DNA of 64,000 nt from Thiosocius sp942490985 (GCA_942490985.1 CALNYW010000005.1:186001-250000); one strand, 5' to 3'; counted from the first letter of the stretch, positions 1 to 10,059 are shown. Translations and numbers: made by a program. The notes: a model not told the origin generated them from the sequence alone.

Positions 1-1
1 C

Positions 2-3000
2 CCCGACTTTCACCAGGTCGTCGCCGGGCTGGGCAGTCACCCAAGGCTGATGCGCAGACTGGGACTGGTCTTCGACCTCGAACTGCCGCTCGACGAACTC
101 GGCCTCGAGGAGCTGACCGGCAGACCGGTGATACGTGCCGTGCCGTTGAACGCGGCGTTCGATGGCGTGACCCACCAGGCGCTCTGGTCAGCGGTCGAGT
201 ACGACACAGACAGGTCAGCGCGCTATCGCACCTTCCGCGTCGCCAGCCATCGCAAACTCGGCAGTGGCGGACTCAGCGCGCTCGGTGCAGCGACTGTCTC
301 GATCACCCAGGAACGACTCGAGCACGCGACGTTCGCGCTGATGCAGCAGGAACAACTGAGCGATAACAGCGGGCAGGCTCCGCCGACGATGCCGGCACTG
401 CTGCAGGGCGGCATGCGTGTCGCGCACGACGCACGGCCGATCGTCATGCGCACCGCGATGGGCGAACAGTCCCGGCTGAGCAAGACATTCAGCGGCTCCG
501 GTCGCTTCGGCGTCGACAGTGATGCCACGCCAAGCGACCAAGAGACGATCCTCGCGGATCACGTGAACCGTGGATTTCGTGTCGATGTGCAGAATGTCCG
601 CACGGGGCAATGGCGCTCACTTTGTCGTCGCCATTTCCAATACCGGGTGGATGACGACTGGTCATGGCCCGCCGCGGTCGATCAGCTCGAAGACGAGGGC
701 ACGCTGGAGCCCGTTATCGCCGAAGAACCCCGGTCAACGTTCACCGTTTTTAAGATGACGGATGACCTGTTCGAATGGGACGGCTGGAGCCTGGTGGTGC
801 AGCGTCGCGACGACAACACCGTTGATGCCGAGCAGGCCCAATCGAAATGCAGCAATCAGTTGACCACCCGCTACCAGGTACCACCGGGCAGTCTCGAACC
901 ACAGCGCTTCGGCGAGACCTACCGATTCCGTCTGCGCAGCGTCGACCTCGCCGGTAATTCACTGTCGGTGGCGGAGGCCAACGCGCTCGACGGACAGGCC
1001 GGAGACGGCGCGACAGTCACCCCGCAGACCCCCTGCCTGCGCGTCGAGAGCGTCAAGCCGCCGGTGGTCGTTCGCGGTCAACCCCGTGGCATTGGCGAGG
1101 CGGGCGATCTCGTCGTACTGCGTGATGCCGACGCGCGCGAACACCAGACGGCCGAGTGTCGGCTGCACCTGGCACCGCCCGACGTGTCGTATCGGATCGC
1201 CGAAAAACACGGCCTGTTCGACGACCTGTCGGACAGCGCCGCCTGGCAACTGATCGATGCGCATCGGCGGGCACCGGGCAGGGACGAGAACGGCGATCCG
1301 ATCGAATCGATCGAGGCCGATGAGTTCTACACGCCTTACCTCGCCGACCCCCTGGCCGGGCAGGCCGTACTGATCCTGCCCGACGGCGGTGGCGTCATCG
1401 ACCTGCCCCGCTTTGATGATATCCCCTGGCTGCAGCGGCGACGCGAACTGGCGCGCTCGTGCCGGCTGATCATCCGCAAGGGCCGCGACCGGGTGCGTGC
1501 GCGTGTCGATGGTCGCACGGTGGTCGTCGAGGTTCCGCCCGGACGGCTGCATACCCTGCAACTCGCCGCGCGGCTGGAGGCTGCGGACCTCGACCTGCTC
1601 GCCCTGGCGCGCAAGGAGTGGCTTGGTAGCGACACGCTGGAAACCGCAGCGAATCGCGAGGTCCTGATCCGCAAGGCGGCGCGCGGCGAGACACCGCTAC
1701 TGGCGCCTGCCGCGGAACTCAAGGTCCTGTACGCCACCCAACGGCCACTGCGTGCCCCGGCATTCGGACGCCCGTTGATCATGCCGCGCACCGCCGATGC
1801 GACCAGCGCGCTGTTGGCCGACGATGCGTTGATCTTCGACCGCCCCAGTACCGGACGTATCGATGTCTACGCCCGCTGGGAGGACCCTGTCGACGATCCG
1901 GACCAGGACGGGTGGCAGGTCGTTGAACGGGAGATATACGCCGGTGGCGTGCGCATCGGTAACGACGACAACAAACCCCTCGACCCGATCGAACTGGCCG
2001 AGTCACCACGTTCCCCGTTGGCGCATGACCTCGGCGACACGCGACACCACCGGATCACCTACACCGCAAGCGCCTTGTCACGCTTTGTCGAATTCTACGT
2101 CGCGTCGCTCACCGAGGATCCGCAGAACACCACGCTGCGTTCAGAACCGGTCACGTTGGATATCCCGGCAACGGCACCCCCGGCGATACCCGATATCGCC
2201 TTCGTGCTGCCGACGTTCGCCGACAGCGACATGGGCACAAACGCCGCCGGCGAGCAGACCCGTCGGCGCAGCGGCAGCGGGCTGCGCCTGTACATGAACC
2301 GGGGCTGGTTCTCGTCGGGAGACGGCGAACAGCTGGCACTGGTGTTGTCGACGACGGCTGCCGGCTCGGCAGACCTGCCCGTGTGCGAATGGGGAGAGAA
2401 CCCGCTGCACGAGGCTGCACCGCTACCGGGGCCGTTACGGCTCCAGCATGTCTGGAGTGGCGCCGACCGGATCGACCGATTCATGCTCGACGAGCAGCCG
2501 GTCGCGCTGGCGATCCACGACGTGGCGTTCAGCGAGGAACACGGCCTGCCGTTCGTCGATATCGAGTTCCTCGCGCAACGGGCCTTCATGCCGATGGTGC
2601 GACTCGCGGTTGCGCGCTTCCAGAAGCACGCCATCGACGGCTGCCATCTGTCGGCGATCGCGCAGGCCGATTTCGTCCCCCTCGCCCCGGGCCGCGCCCT
2701 GACCGTCCGCCAGTCGGGCATCGGCACCTGGGGCCTGGTCCTGCGCGGTTTCAGTTTCCAGGAGCGACATCGACTCACCCGCCTGCCGACCACCGTCGTG
2801 ATGGCACACATCGAGTGCATGCCAATCGCGCAGCCGGATGATCCGGCGGCATGGCGGGCGGCGAGCGAGCCCGTGCAGCTCAGCGCGGACGCGATCGAGC
2901 CCTGGCACTTCCAATGGGGGGGGCGGGTCGAGATTGCGGACACCGACCTGCTTACCCGGCACTGGCGCCGGCGATTGGTGATCCAGGAGTTCGAGCCCTT

Positions 3001-3079
3001 CGCCTCCGCTGCCGGCGATGACCTGCCGGTGGCCGAGCGTTCACGGCTCGTCTATGCCCAGACGGTACCGCTGACGTGA
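2..3079 (+). CDS. Large unrecognised protein, 5' end outside the window
   Basis: The reading frame is open from base 2 to the TGA at 3077-3079. The first in-frame ATG is at 50, but the 16 codons before it continue sensible protein, so the true start probably lies left of the window. At least 1,025 residues are visible. I do not recognise a family. The protein has no clear membrane segment and is rich in beta-type sequence; a GETYRFRLRSVDLAGNS-like stretch near residue 290 and a VEFYVASLTEDPQNTTLRSEPV stretch near 690 resemble fibronectin/Ig-like strands. The stop overlaps the next start (TGATG), so it is probably translationally coupled to the nucleosidase-like lipoprotein downstream. Existence of the gene is secure; function is unknown. 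Confidence 0.8.
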   Translation, partial: PDFHQVVAGLGSHPRLMRRLGLVFDLELPLDELGLEELTGRPVIRAVPLNAAFDGVTHQALWSAVEYDTDRSARYRTFRVASHRKLGSGGLSALGAATVSITQERLEHATFALMQQEQLSDNSGQAPPTMPALLQGGMRVAHDARPIVMRTAMGEQSRLSKTFSGSGRFGVDSDATPSDQETILADHVNRGFRVDVQNVRTGQWRSLCRRHFQYRVDDDWSWPAAVDQLEDEGTLEPVIAEEPRSTFTVFKMTDDLFEWDGWSLVVQRRDDNTVDAEQAQSKCSNQLTTRYQVPPGSLEPQRFGETYRFRLRSVDLAGNSLSVAEANALDGQAGDGATVTPQTPCLRVESVKPPVVVRGQPRGIGEAGDLVVLRDADAREHQTAECRLHLAPPDVSYRIAEKHGLFDDLSDSAAWQLIDAHRRAPGRDENGDPIESIEADEFYTPYLADPLAGQAVLILPDGGGVIDLPRFDDIPWLQRRRELARSCRLIIRKGRDRVRARVDGRTVVVEVPPGRLHTLQLAARLEAADLDLLALARKEWLGSDTLETAANREVLIRKAARGETPLLAPAAELKVLYATQRPLRAPAFGRPLIMPRTADATSALLADDALIFDRPSTGRIDVYARWEDPVDDPDQDGWQVVEREIYAGGVRIGNDDNKPLDPIELAESPRSPLAHDLGDTRHHRITYTASALSRFVEFYVASLTEDPQNTTLRSEPVTLDIPATAPPAIPDIAFVLPTFADSDMGTNAAGEQTRRRSGSGLRLYMNRGWFSSGDGEQLALVLSTTAAGSADLPVCEWGENPLHEAAPLPGPLRLQHVWSGADRIDRFMLDEQPVALAIHDVAFSEEHGLPFVDIEFLAQRAFMPMVRLAVARFQKHAIDGCHLSAIAQADFVPLAPGRALTVRQSGIGTWGLVLRGFSFQERHRLTRLPTTVVMAHIECMPIAQPDDPAAWRAASEPVQLSADAIEPWHFQWGGRVEIADTDLLTRHWRRRLVIQEFEPFASAAGDDLPVAERSRLVYAQTVPLT

Positions 3080-4725
3080 TGTGGCCCTGCCGGATGGGGC
3101 CGATGATCTGTGTCGTCGCTGTCTGCTCAGTGCTGTGGGGCTGCGCAGATCCGGAAGCACCGCCCAAGCCGGGGCCGGACAGCGGTGCGCGGGTCGATGT
3201 CGCGGTCGTAACCGTGATCACTGCCGAGTACGAGGCCATCCTGGCAAAGATGGATCGCGTCTTTCCGGTCGCCGTACCCGAAGGCCGCGTCAACAGCTTC
3301 GCGTGGCAGGGTGCCGAGATCAACCGGGCCGACGGTAGGCCGCCACTGCGATTGGTCATCGCGCTCGCCGGCGAGGCCGGGACCACGTCGGGGGCCCTCG
3401 CCGTCATCGAAACCGCCAGGACCTGGCAACCCGCGGTGCTCGTGCTGGCGGGCATTGCCGGTGGCCTGCCGCCGCAGGTCGAACGCGGCGACGTCGTTAT
3501 CTCGCGGGCGGTCTGGGGCTACGAGTACGGTGCCATCGCCGCCGAGTTTGCACCGCGACGCGACTGGGTCTTTCAACCCGACCCGGTGCTGTTGGAGGCG
3601 GCATCCGATTATACCGGTGCGTGGCAGCGCGAGATCAGCGTGCCCCGCCCGGACGACACCGGAAGGCCGAGACACCGGGTGGGTGTAACGGCCTCCGGCA
3701 ACAAGGTTATCGAGACGCTGGATTCGGACTATGTGGACGGCGTGCTGTCACGCCTGCCGATGACCGCCTCAGTCGAGATGGAGGCCGCCGGGGCCTTTGC
3801 CGCGGCCGAACTGTTGTCGCAGGACACGCAGGGGCCGGCATTGCTGATGCTGCGCGGGATCTCGGACATCCCCGATCCGCGCGCCGGCATGCTGGGCAGC
3901 AAGGCCGACCGCGAGCGCTGGAAACAGTACGCCGCCGATACCGTCGCCGCATTCACCAAATCCTTCCTGCGCGATGCCCTGCCGAACCCGGGCCCAGTGC
4001 CATCCGATGCGCTCAGCGACGTGCTGATCGTGACCTATTCGCCGGAGGTCTGCGCAGCGATCAATACCCGGATGCCGGCAAGCGGGGCGGCATCGGCCGC
4101 TGGAATGCGTCGGGTCAAGTTGGATACCGCAAGTCACCAGGCAGGTCTGCAGGCCACGGTCGCCTGCCTCGACGACCCATCCGATGGCGTCGCCCTGGAC
4201 GCGGCGGTCGATGCGTCGAGACCGGTCGCGGTGCTGCTGGTCGACACCGCACGCGGCGCCGGCAAGTCCACTATCGGGGATGTCGCCGTGGCCCGGTTGG
4301 TGGTACCCGTCGACCACCGTGCCGGGCAGACGGTGGTGCGTAACACCGATGCCAGACGCGGCACCCGGGCCCTGGTCGCCGCTGCACAGGCCGCGTCAGG
4401 GATGGCAACCCTTGGCGACAACGAGGCCCGGTTCGGCGTCGTTGCTGCCACCCCGGCGGCTGGAGATTGGCCTGCACCGGAGACCGTCGAGGCGATACTG
4501 GCAACCAACCCCAGGACCATAGCGATCGATCTCGAGAGCGCGATGGTGCTCTCGGCATTGGCCGCGCACGCCGACCGAACGCGCCCACCGTTGTTCCTGA
4601 GCATTCAGGGGATAGACCGCACAGTCGGCACCAGCGGCCAGGATGTTGCCAGGGCCGCCGGCAACGCGACAACCTTGCTGATGGCGCTACTCGAACGGGC
4701 CTGGCCGCTCCCGTCGCGCGATTGA
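3079..4725 (+). CDS. Lipoprotein with two nucleosidase/phosphorylase-like domains
   Basis: The ATG at 3079 overlaps the upstream TGA; a GTG lies one codon earlier. The N-terminus has a hydrophobic segment ending in L-W-G-C, a plausible lipobox, so the protein is probably a periplasm-facing lipoprotein. Residues about 35-300 look like the PNP/MTAN phosphorylase superfamily: an LAGIAGGL glycine-rich strand, a GDVV.S. strand, and VEMEAAGAFAAA followed by LRGISD, which match the nucleobase and ribose-binding region. Residues about 310-548 look like a second, more degenerate copy, with AIDLESAMVLSALAA and SIQGIDRTVG at the matching place. Family knowledge suggests N-glycosidic cleavage of a nucleoside such as methylthioadenosine or S-adenosylhomocysteine; the substrate is not inferable. 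Its position beside TIR genes hints at a nucleotide-based accessory role. Confidence 0.75.
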   Translation: MWPCRMGPMICVVAVCSVLWGCADPEAPPKPGPDSGARVDVAVVTVITAEYEAILAKMDRVFPVAVPEGRVNSFAWQGAEINRADGRPPLRLVIALAGEAGTTSGALAVIETARTWQPAVLVLAGIAGGLPPQVERGDVVISRAVWGYEYGAIAAEFAPRRDWVFQPDPVLLEAASDYTGAWQREISVPRPDDTGRPRHRVGVTASGNKVIETLDSDYVDGVLSRLPMTASVEMEAAGAFAAAELLSQDTQGPALLMLRGISDIPDPRAGMLGSKADRERWKQYAADTVAAFTKSFLRDALPNPGPVPSDALSDVLIVTYSPEVCAAINTRMPASGAASAAGMRRVKLDTASHQAGLQATVACLDDPSDGVALDAAVDASRPVAVLLVDTARGAGKSTIGDVAVARLVVPVDHRAGQTVVRNTDARRGTRALVAAAQAASGMATLGDNEARFGVVAATPAAGDWPAPETVEAILATNPRTIAIDLESAMVLSALAAHADRTRPPLFLSIQGIDRTVGTSGQDVARAAGNATTLLMALLERAWPLPSRD

Positions 4726-4726
4726 C

Positions 4727-4870
4727 CACCCAGTGGGCCTCGCCCAACACCAGGACGTGTCGCAGATCGGCGGCATGGTCGATTCGCAGGTGCGGGCTGC
4801 GCCCGAAACGGGTGAATACCGGTTCCGGTGCCAGGCCCGCCCGGGCACGATGCTGGGATGTGTTGCCGGT
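4727..4870 (-). pseudogene. Relic of the head of the EF-hand membrane protein gene
   Basis: Read on the minus strand, this stretch encodes PEPVFTRFGRSPHLRID, then HAADLRHVL and GEAHWVVN. These correspond almost residue for residue to residues about 14-50 of the 722-aa EF-hand protein at 7667-9835 (DPVFIRFGRSLHLRID, SAADLRHVL, DEAHWVST). Only about 45 codons remain. The relic stops abruptly at the stop codon of the nucleosidase-like gene. It is best read as a decayed second copy left by duplication and deletion. There is no in-frame start, so it is unlikely to be expressed. Confidence 0.75.
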
Positions 4871-5026
4871 CTTGCATTCACGGTGCCACGTGCGCAGTTT
4901 TAGCGAGCCAACTTAGGCTGAAAAAAGCGGGCGTGGAACGGGCGACCGATCTATCGTACTGTGCTGAGATCCGGCGCGGCAGTTGGCGGTCGGTGCGGTT
5001 CATCACACCTGACGACGCCCGGCCGA

Positions 5027-7525
5027 ATGCACGACTACGACGGCTTCATCTCCTACAGTCACTCTGCCGACGGCCAGTTGGCGCCGGCACTGCAGTCGTG
5101 CCTGCACCGCTTTGCCAAGCCCTGGTACCGCATGCGTGCATTGCGGACCTTCCGCGACTCAACCAATCTCTCGGTCAGCCCCGGACTTTGGGACAGCATT
5201 GCCGAGGCATTGGCGGACGCCAACTATTTTCTGCTGCTGGCATCGCCGCGCGCGGCGCAATCGAAGTGGGTGCAGCGCGAGGTCGATTACTGGCTGACCA
5301 GTCGCGAACATGACCACCTGTTGATCGTGTTGACCGAAGGCGAGCTGCGCTGGTCCGAGGAACAGGTTGATTTTGATTGGTCGATCACGGACGCCGTGCC
5401 GCGCCAGTTGGCCGGTAGGTTCACCGACCAACCGCTGTACCTCGATCTGCGCTGGGCGCGTGATGACACGGACCTGTCATTACACAACCCGCGCTTTCTT
5501 GACGCGATCGCCCAGATCGCCGCACCGATGCATGGTCGCTCCAAGGATGAATTGGTCGGTGAGGACGTGCGCCAACACAAGCGCACCCGCGTGGTCGTGC
5601 GCAGCGTCGGTCTGGCATTGGCGGGACTGACGCTGGCTTCGTTGCTGGCGGCCGGTTTCGCCTACCAGCAGAAGCGGCTCGCCGATGATCGTCTGGTGCA
5701 GGCGACCGAGGCGCAGCGCAGTGCCGAATCCCGCCTGCTGTCATCGCAGGCGACCCGTTTCATGTACCAGGATGATGCCCTGCTGACGCGTGCAACCTTG
5801 CTGGCAATCGAATCACTCAGGCTACAGGGAGGCGATGGTGCAGCGAACGTGTTGCGCGCCGGACTTGCCCGCCTCGCCAGGCCGTTGGCGGTCTTGAAGG
5901 TCAACCCGCAAGACACGACGCTGCATAGCGCCGACCGGCGACTGACGGTGGAATTAGACAATGGCCGGTCGGTCTTTGCCGGTGGCTCGAAGTGGTCGGT
6001 GAATGCGCATTGGGACGGCAAGCTACTGGCCACGGTCCGCTCGATCACGTGGGGAGCCGAACCATGTGGCAGGCACCCCGAATGGCTGGAAACCGATATC
6101 TCCTATGCCGACAAGGTTCTGCGGATCACCGACACACGCACCGGGCAGACACTGCATGCATCGCACGACGGTGCGATCACCGGCTGCGCCATCAGCCCAA
6201 ACGGCGACAGGCTGGTCACCGTCAGCGGCGATATCGCGCGGGAACTGCCACCCGTGCCGATACCTGGCGACCAAACCCTGCGGGTCTGGGACATCCGCCC
6301 AACGCTCTACGCGCTCGGACAGGAACAGGCGCCAAGGCCCTACCTGATCAGCACCGACTTCAGTACCGACGGGCGCTTCGCCGCGGCTGGCTTCAACAAT
6401 GCGCCAGCGGTGCGCGTGTTCGATCTTGCCGACGCCGTGCAGATTGCGACACTACCGGTCGAGAGGCACGCAACCGTCGTCGACGTGATGTTCAGTCCCG
6501 ACACCGGATACCTGGTGGCGCTGCCGATCTATGCCACCCAGGGTTACCTGTGGTCGACCGAAGACTGGCAAGAACACGCTGTGCTGGATCAAAACATCAG
6601 CGAGGGTGGCGTTGATTTCAGCGCCGATGCCCGCGTACTCGCGGTGGACTACGGCGGCTTGAATTCGTCAGGTGACGCAACCTATTGGGATGTAGCGACG
6701 GGGCACAAGATTCCCGAACTCGTCAGCCGGTCAAACACTGCCAGGACCGATGTGAAGTTCCTTGCGGACAGCAGAGGGCTGGTCAAGTTCTCGTTCCGCC
6801 GGCCTGCCGAGATCTGGGATGTCGCCACACGCAGACCGGTAGGCAAGATCGGGCCGGTAGATGCGCGTGGAGGACTCGTCAGCCCCGATGGGAAACGTAT
6901 CGCGTTTCACGACTACAGCGACACCGTAACGATCTGGTCAATTGACGCCGGAGAGCGGGAACTGACATTGCGGACCCAGCAGGGGGGTGCCGTGCCGAAG
7001 GCATTCAGCCCGGACGGTAAGCTGTTGGCGATCGCTGGAGAGGGCGGGTCATTGAGCATCTGGGACCTGCAGACGCAGGAGCCTGTGCATACCCTGGCCT
7101 ATACGGAAACGATCGGTGGCGTGGCTTTCTCGGACGACGGTCGATTGCTCGCCGCGGCGACCTACGCCTACGGGGGTAGCGAGGTGAATGCGTTTCGCGT
7201 GTCGAACGTGGCCGACATCTACGACACCGGGAGCTGGCAACGTCTTGCGCGGCTCAGTCATCAGGGGCTGGTATCCGCATTGGCGTTCAGCGCAGACAAC
7301 CGATACCTACGCGCCGATGTGCATCTCAGCGAAGAATCCGGCATGGCACCGGGGCACCTCTGGCTGTGGCAGGCCCAGGACCTGATCACCGCCGCATGTG
7401 CCCGGCTCACACGCAACATGACAGCCGACGAGTGGGCCGAGTTCATGCCATCGCAGCCGTATCGCGAAACCTGTCCCAACCTGCCCGTTGCGGTCACAGT
7501 CGATGGAAGTCACGGTCGGATGTAA
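5027..7525 (+). CDS. TIR domain, membrane segment and WD40-type repeat protein
   Basis: The ATG at 5027 (MHDYDGFISYSHS) is preferred over an in-frame GTG at 4961, because a TIR domain normally begins at this strand; this gives 832 residues. Residues 4-175 are a TIR domain with an FISYSHS strand, a DSIAEAL helix and SKWVQREVDYW, which carries the W-x-x-x-E glutamate used for NAD cleavage by active TIRs. A hydrophobic segment lies near residues 190-214, then a short coiled region (RLADDRLVQATEAQRSAESR). Residues about 290-830 hold degenerate beta-propeller repeats (FSPDGKLLAIAG, SIWDLQ, VAFSDDGRLLAAA). There is no NTPase module between TIR and propeller, unlike STAND-type receptors. Probable role: membrane-anchored sensor with a TIR effector. 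It converges on the EF-hand gene. Confidence 0.85.
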   Translation: MHDYDGFISYSHSADGQLAPALQSCLHRFAKPWYRMRALRTFRDSTNLSVSPGLWDSIAEALADANYFLLLASPRAAQSKWVQREVDYWLTSREHDHLLIVLTEGELRWSEEQVDFDWSITDAVPRQLAGRFTDQPLYLDLRWARDDTDLSLHNPRFLDAIAQIAAPMHGRSKDELVGEDVRQHKRTRVVVRSVGLALAGLTLASLLAAGFAYQQKRLADDRLVQATEAQRSAESRLLSSQATRFMYQDDALLTRATLLAIESLRLQGGDGAANVLRAGLARLARPLAVLKVNPQDTTLHSADRRLTVELDNGRSVFAGGSKWSVNAHWDGKLLATVRSITWGAEPCGRHPEWLETDISYADKVLRITDTRTGQTLHASHDGAITGCAISPNGDRLVTVSGDIARELPPVPIPGDQTLRVWDIRPTLYALGQEQAPRPYLISTDFSTDGRFAAAGFNNAPAVRVFDLADAVQIATLPVERHATVVDVMFSPDTGYLVALPIYATQGYLWSTEDWQEHAVLDQNISEGGVDFSADARVLAVDYGGLNSSGDATYWDVATGHKIPELVSRSNTARTDVKFLADSRGLVKFSFRRPAEIWDVATRRPVGKIGPVDARGGLVSPDGKRIAFHDYSDTVTIWSIDAGERELTLRTQQGGAVPKAFSPDGKLLAIAGEGGSLSIWDLQTQEPVHTLAYTETIGGVAFSDDGRLLAAATYAYGGSEVNAFRVSNVADIYDTGSWQRLARLSHQGLVSALAFSADNRYLRADVHLSEESGMAPGHLWLWQAQDLITAACARLTRNMTADEWAEFMPSQPYRETCPNLPVAVTVDGSHGRM

Positions 7526-7666
7526 CCCGCAGGCATCATCAAATTCAGTTACCGGGAAGGCAGAAGGATGAGAATAAGCACCGTCGACGATTTCGCCGAC
7601 AGCAAAAAAAGCATTTCCACGAACGCCCCACTTCGTGTCTTGCTCAATCAGCGGCAGCTACCGCTG

Positions 7667-9835
7667 TCAATCCGCGGCGCCGGCCGCAAAGCCATACAAC
7701 CACGCCAGCAAGCCGTAGCGCTCGGCGCCCCACAAAAGCAGACCGAGCAGCACCAGGACGAAGAGCGAGCGCCAACGGTGGAAAAGCTCGCGCGCGCTGG
7801 TCAGCCCACTGGGGTAACGGGGCTCAAAGGTGAAGCTGCGGGCCTGCGCGCCGGTCAGCCACATACGGTCATTGACTGCCCAGCCAGCGCCTTCCAACAG
7901 CGAGCTCAGATCCCGCGCGCGCAGGCGCAGCCAGGCGAACACGGCCGTCGGCAACAACACGGCGAGCGCGGCCAGCGTCAGCCCACCCAGGGCGCCCTGC
8001 CAACTCAGCGTGGACAGGGTCTTGGTGATGAAGGCTGCCGACGAACCTAACGCCGCTATAGCGATACCACCACCCGCCAGCATCCCGCCGCTGGTGCCAC
8101 CTGGCTTATCCGGGGTCGATATATCGGTCACCCGTGTCACCGTGTCGCCACCTACTTTGCTAAGCTTCTGCTCCGCCACGGATGTGATCTCCTGCAGCTT
8201 CTTGGCAATCGTCCGCCCCAGTCGCTTGAACGGCGCGGCGATCGCCTCTGACAGGCTGATGGGGTTCTCCACAATCGCCACCACACGGGCGTGCCGCTCA
8301 CTGCCGTCGATGTGCTGGAAGATGCCCCAGGCACCAACCTGCAGCCGACCCTTGCCGCCACTGGTGACGGGGACTGCAATCTCGTAGGCCTTGCTACCGT
8401 CGACGCCACTCACCTCCACATAGAGCATAAAAATGTTGCTCTGCTCCGACAGCCGGACATGCCGGTCGCGGTCTGGTACCCGCACGCTGAGAGTGAAGTG
8501 ACGGCCGTCCATGATCAGCGTGCCCATCTCGAACAGGGCGCGTCTGTCGGGGTCGTAAAGGTCGGGAAAGCTGACGAAGCTATTCGCCATCGGCAGCAGA
8601 TAAGCCTGGTACAGGATCAACCTTTCCACCAGCCGCAGATTGTCATGGGCGATGGCGCGCCGTTGGCTGTCGTCGAGCAACGCCAAGGCCGACTCGTAGT
8701 AGTGGGGATCGGTAACGTAGGCGCGCAGGCGCGTCATATCCAGTTCCGCCACCCGAGTCTGCGGGCACGAGCGCGCCCAAGTCGCATGAGCGGCCAGGGC
8801 CTCTTTCACAGCTTCCCAGCGCGCTGCACTCAAGCGAGGCCCTTCGGCGCCGGGCAGACGCTGAACGCAAAGCGCTTGAAAGGCGCGCAAATCCTCGGCA
8901 AACCGTGGATTAAGATCCCCTGCCAAATCCAACACACAGGTGGCCACCGGCGCCGCCAACGGCGCCTGTTCCACTAACGACCGAATGTGATCACTACCCG
9001 CCGATACCAGACTCTGCGGCGAACCCACGGATCCACTCGCCACCTCACCCGAAAACGACGATACGGCCAGCCATTCACACAGGGCGAAAAATCGGTCGAG
9101 CGGTTCTTGCAGACGTTCGAACAGGGTGAAGACAGATGACGTATCCTCGCCCAGCGGCATGAGCTGTTGGTCTCGGTCGACACCCGCCCGGTCGTACCAG
9201 GCCAGGTAGGCGCGCGCCTCGTCGATGAATCTAGTCAGTGCACGCGCATCAACCCCGGCCTGGCCGCTCGGGAGTTCCTCGCCGCCCATAATCGCCAGCA
9301 CATCATGCAGAAACTCGCGCAGCGCCTCGTCAGGCGCGGTCTGCGGCGGGACCAGTCCAGCATATCCCAGGCCGCCGGCCTCCACTGAATACAAGAGTTC
9401 ACGCACCTCGCTAAGCGTGATACTCGATCGCGCCGACCCGCCGACACGGTCGCGCACCTTGCCGGCGGCGAGCAGAATCGCCTCGCCATCAGGGGCCGCG
9501 GGGTCGACCGTTGCCAGGTCCAGTTCGGTGTTGTCGGCACGGATGCAGTCGGGATTATTGAGGTGGTCTAGCAGCCAGGAAATGGCGGAACGAAATTCCT
9601 CAACGCGTACCCGGCCATCATTGTCACGATCCAGCGATGCCAGGAATCCCGGATCCGCGTTGATGGTCAGAATAGGCGCGCTGGTAGACACCCAATGGGC
9701 CTCGTCTAACTTCAGGACATGACGCAGATCGGCGGCACTGTCGATCCGCAGATGCAGACTCCGCCCGAAACGTATGAACACCGGATCCGGCTCTTTGTCC
9801 GCCAAGGCGCGATGCGCAGGTTTTTTGTCGGTCAT
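7667..9835 (-). CDS. EF-hand containing membrane protein, unknown function
   Basis: 722 residues starting at the ATG complementary to 9833-9835. Residues 69-80 (DRDNDGRVRVEE) form a canonical 12-residue EF-hand loop, so calcium binding is likely. The middle is mostly soluble and helical. Residues about 590-650 and 690-718 contain hydrophobic stretches (GGMLAGGGIAIAALGSSAAF, ALGGLTLAALAVLLPTAVF, SLFVLVLLGLLLWG), so the C-terminus is membrane-inserted. I do not recognise the family. It lies downstream of the two TIR/export-gate-like genes on the same strand, separated from them by 224 bp. A fragment of a second copy survives at about 4727-4870, which shows that this gene type has been duplicated in the locus. 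Confidence 0.8.
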   Translation of the reverse strand: MTDKKPAHRALADKEPDPVFIRFGRSLHLRIDSAADLRHVLKLDEAHWVSTSAPILTINADPGFLASLDRDNDGRVRVEEFRSAISWLLDHLNNPDCIRADNTELDLATVDPAAPDGEAILLAAGKVRDRVGGSARSSITLSEVRELLYSVEAGGLGYAGLVPPQTAPDEALREFLHDVLAIMGGEELPSGQAGVDARALTRFIDEARAYLAWYDRAGVDRDQQLMPLGEDTSSVFTLFERLQEPLDRFFALCEWLAVSSFSGEVASGSVGSPQSLVSAGSDHIRSLVEQAPLAAPVATCVLDLAGDLNPRFAEDLRAFQALCVQRLPGAEGPRLSAARWEAVKEALAAHATWARSCPQTRVAELDMTRLRAYVTDPHYYESALALLDDSQRRAIAHDNLRLVERLILYQAYLLPMANSFVSFPDLYDPDRRALFEMGTLIMDGRHFTLSVRVPDRDRHVRLSEQSNIFMLYVEVSGVDGSKAYEIAVPVTSGGKGRLQVGAWGIFQHIDGSERHARVVAIVENPISLSEAIAAPFKRLGRTIAKKLQEITSVAEQKLSKVGGDTVTRVTDISTPDKPGGTSGGMLAGGGIAIAALGSSAAFITKTLSTLSWQGALGGLTLAALAVLLPTAVFAWLRLRARDLSSLLEGAGWAVNDRMWLTGAQARSFTFEPRYPSGLTSARELFHRWRSLFVLVLLGLLLWGAERYGLLAWLYGFAAGAAD

Positions 9836-10059
9836 GGGCTCATGTTACCGCGTGCGCAGGATCAGCTACCTGACCGCCACTCTTGAACGGGCGGTGACCA
9901 ATCAACAGGTACCGCCCCGCATCCCCAAAGCTGGATTTTGCCGCTGTGATCCGACCGTGGAAACGGGACAATCAAAGGGGACGGTTTCGGTTGATCGCCG
10001 TTGATCAAGATGCCGCTCCCTGAGGCTCGCAAGAGCAATCGAATCTGGGACCTTCGATG

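Noticed and set aside
50..3079. ATG at 50 as the true start of the first gene
   Set aside because: The frame remains open and protein-like to the window edge, so the start is probably outside.
9836..10059. Possible hairpin element with GGGGACGG near 9980
   Set aside because: It resembles part of the GGGGACGCATC element by a few bases only; there are no paired ends.
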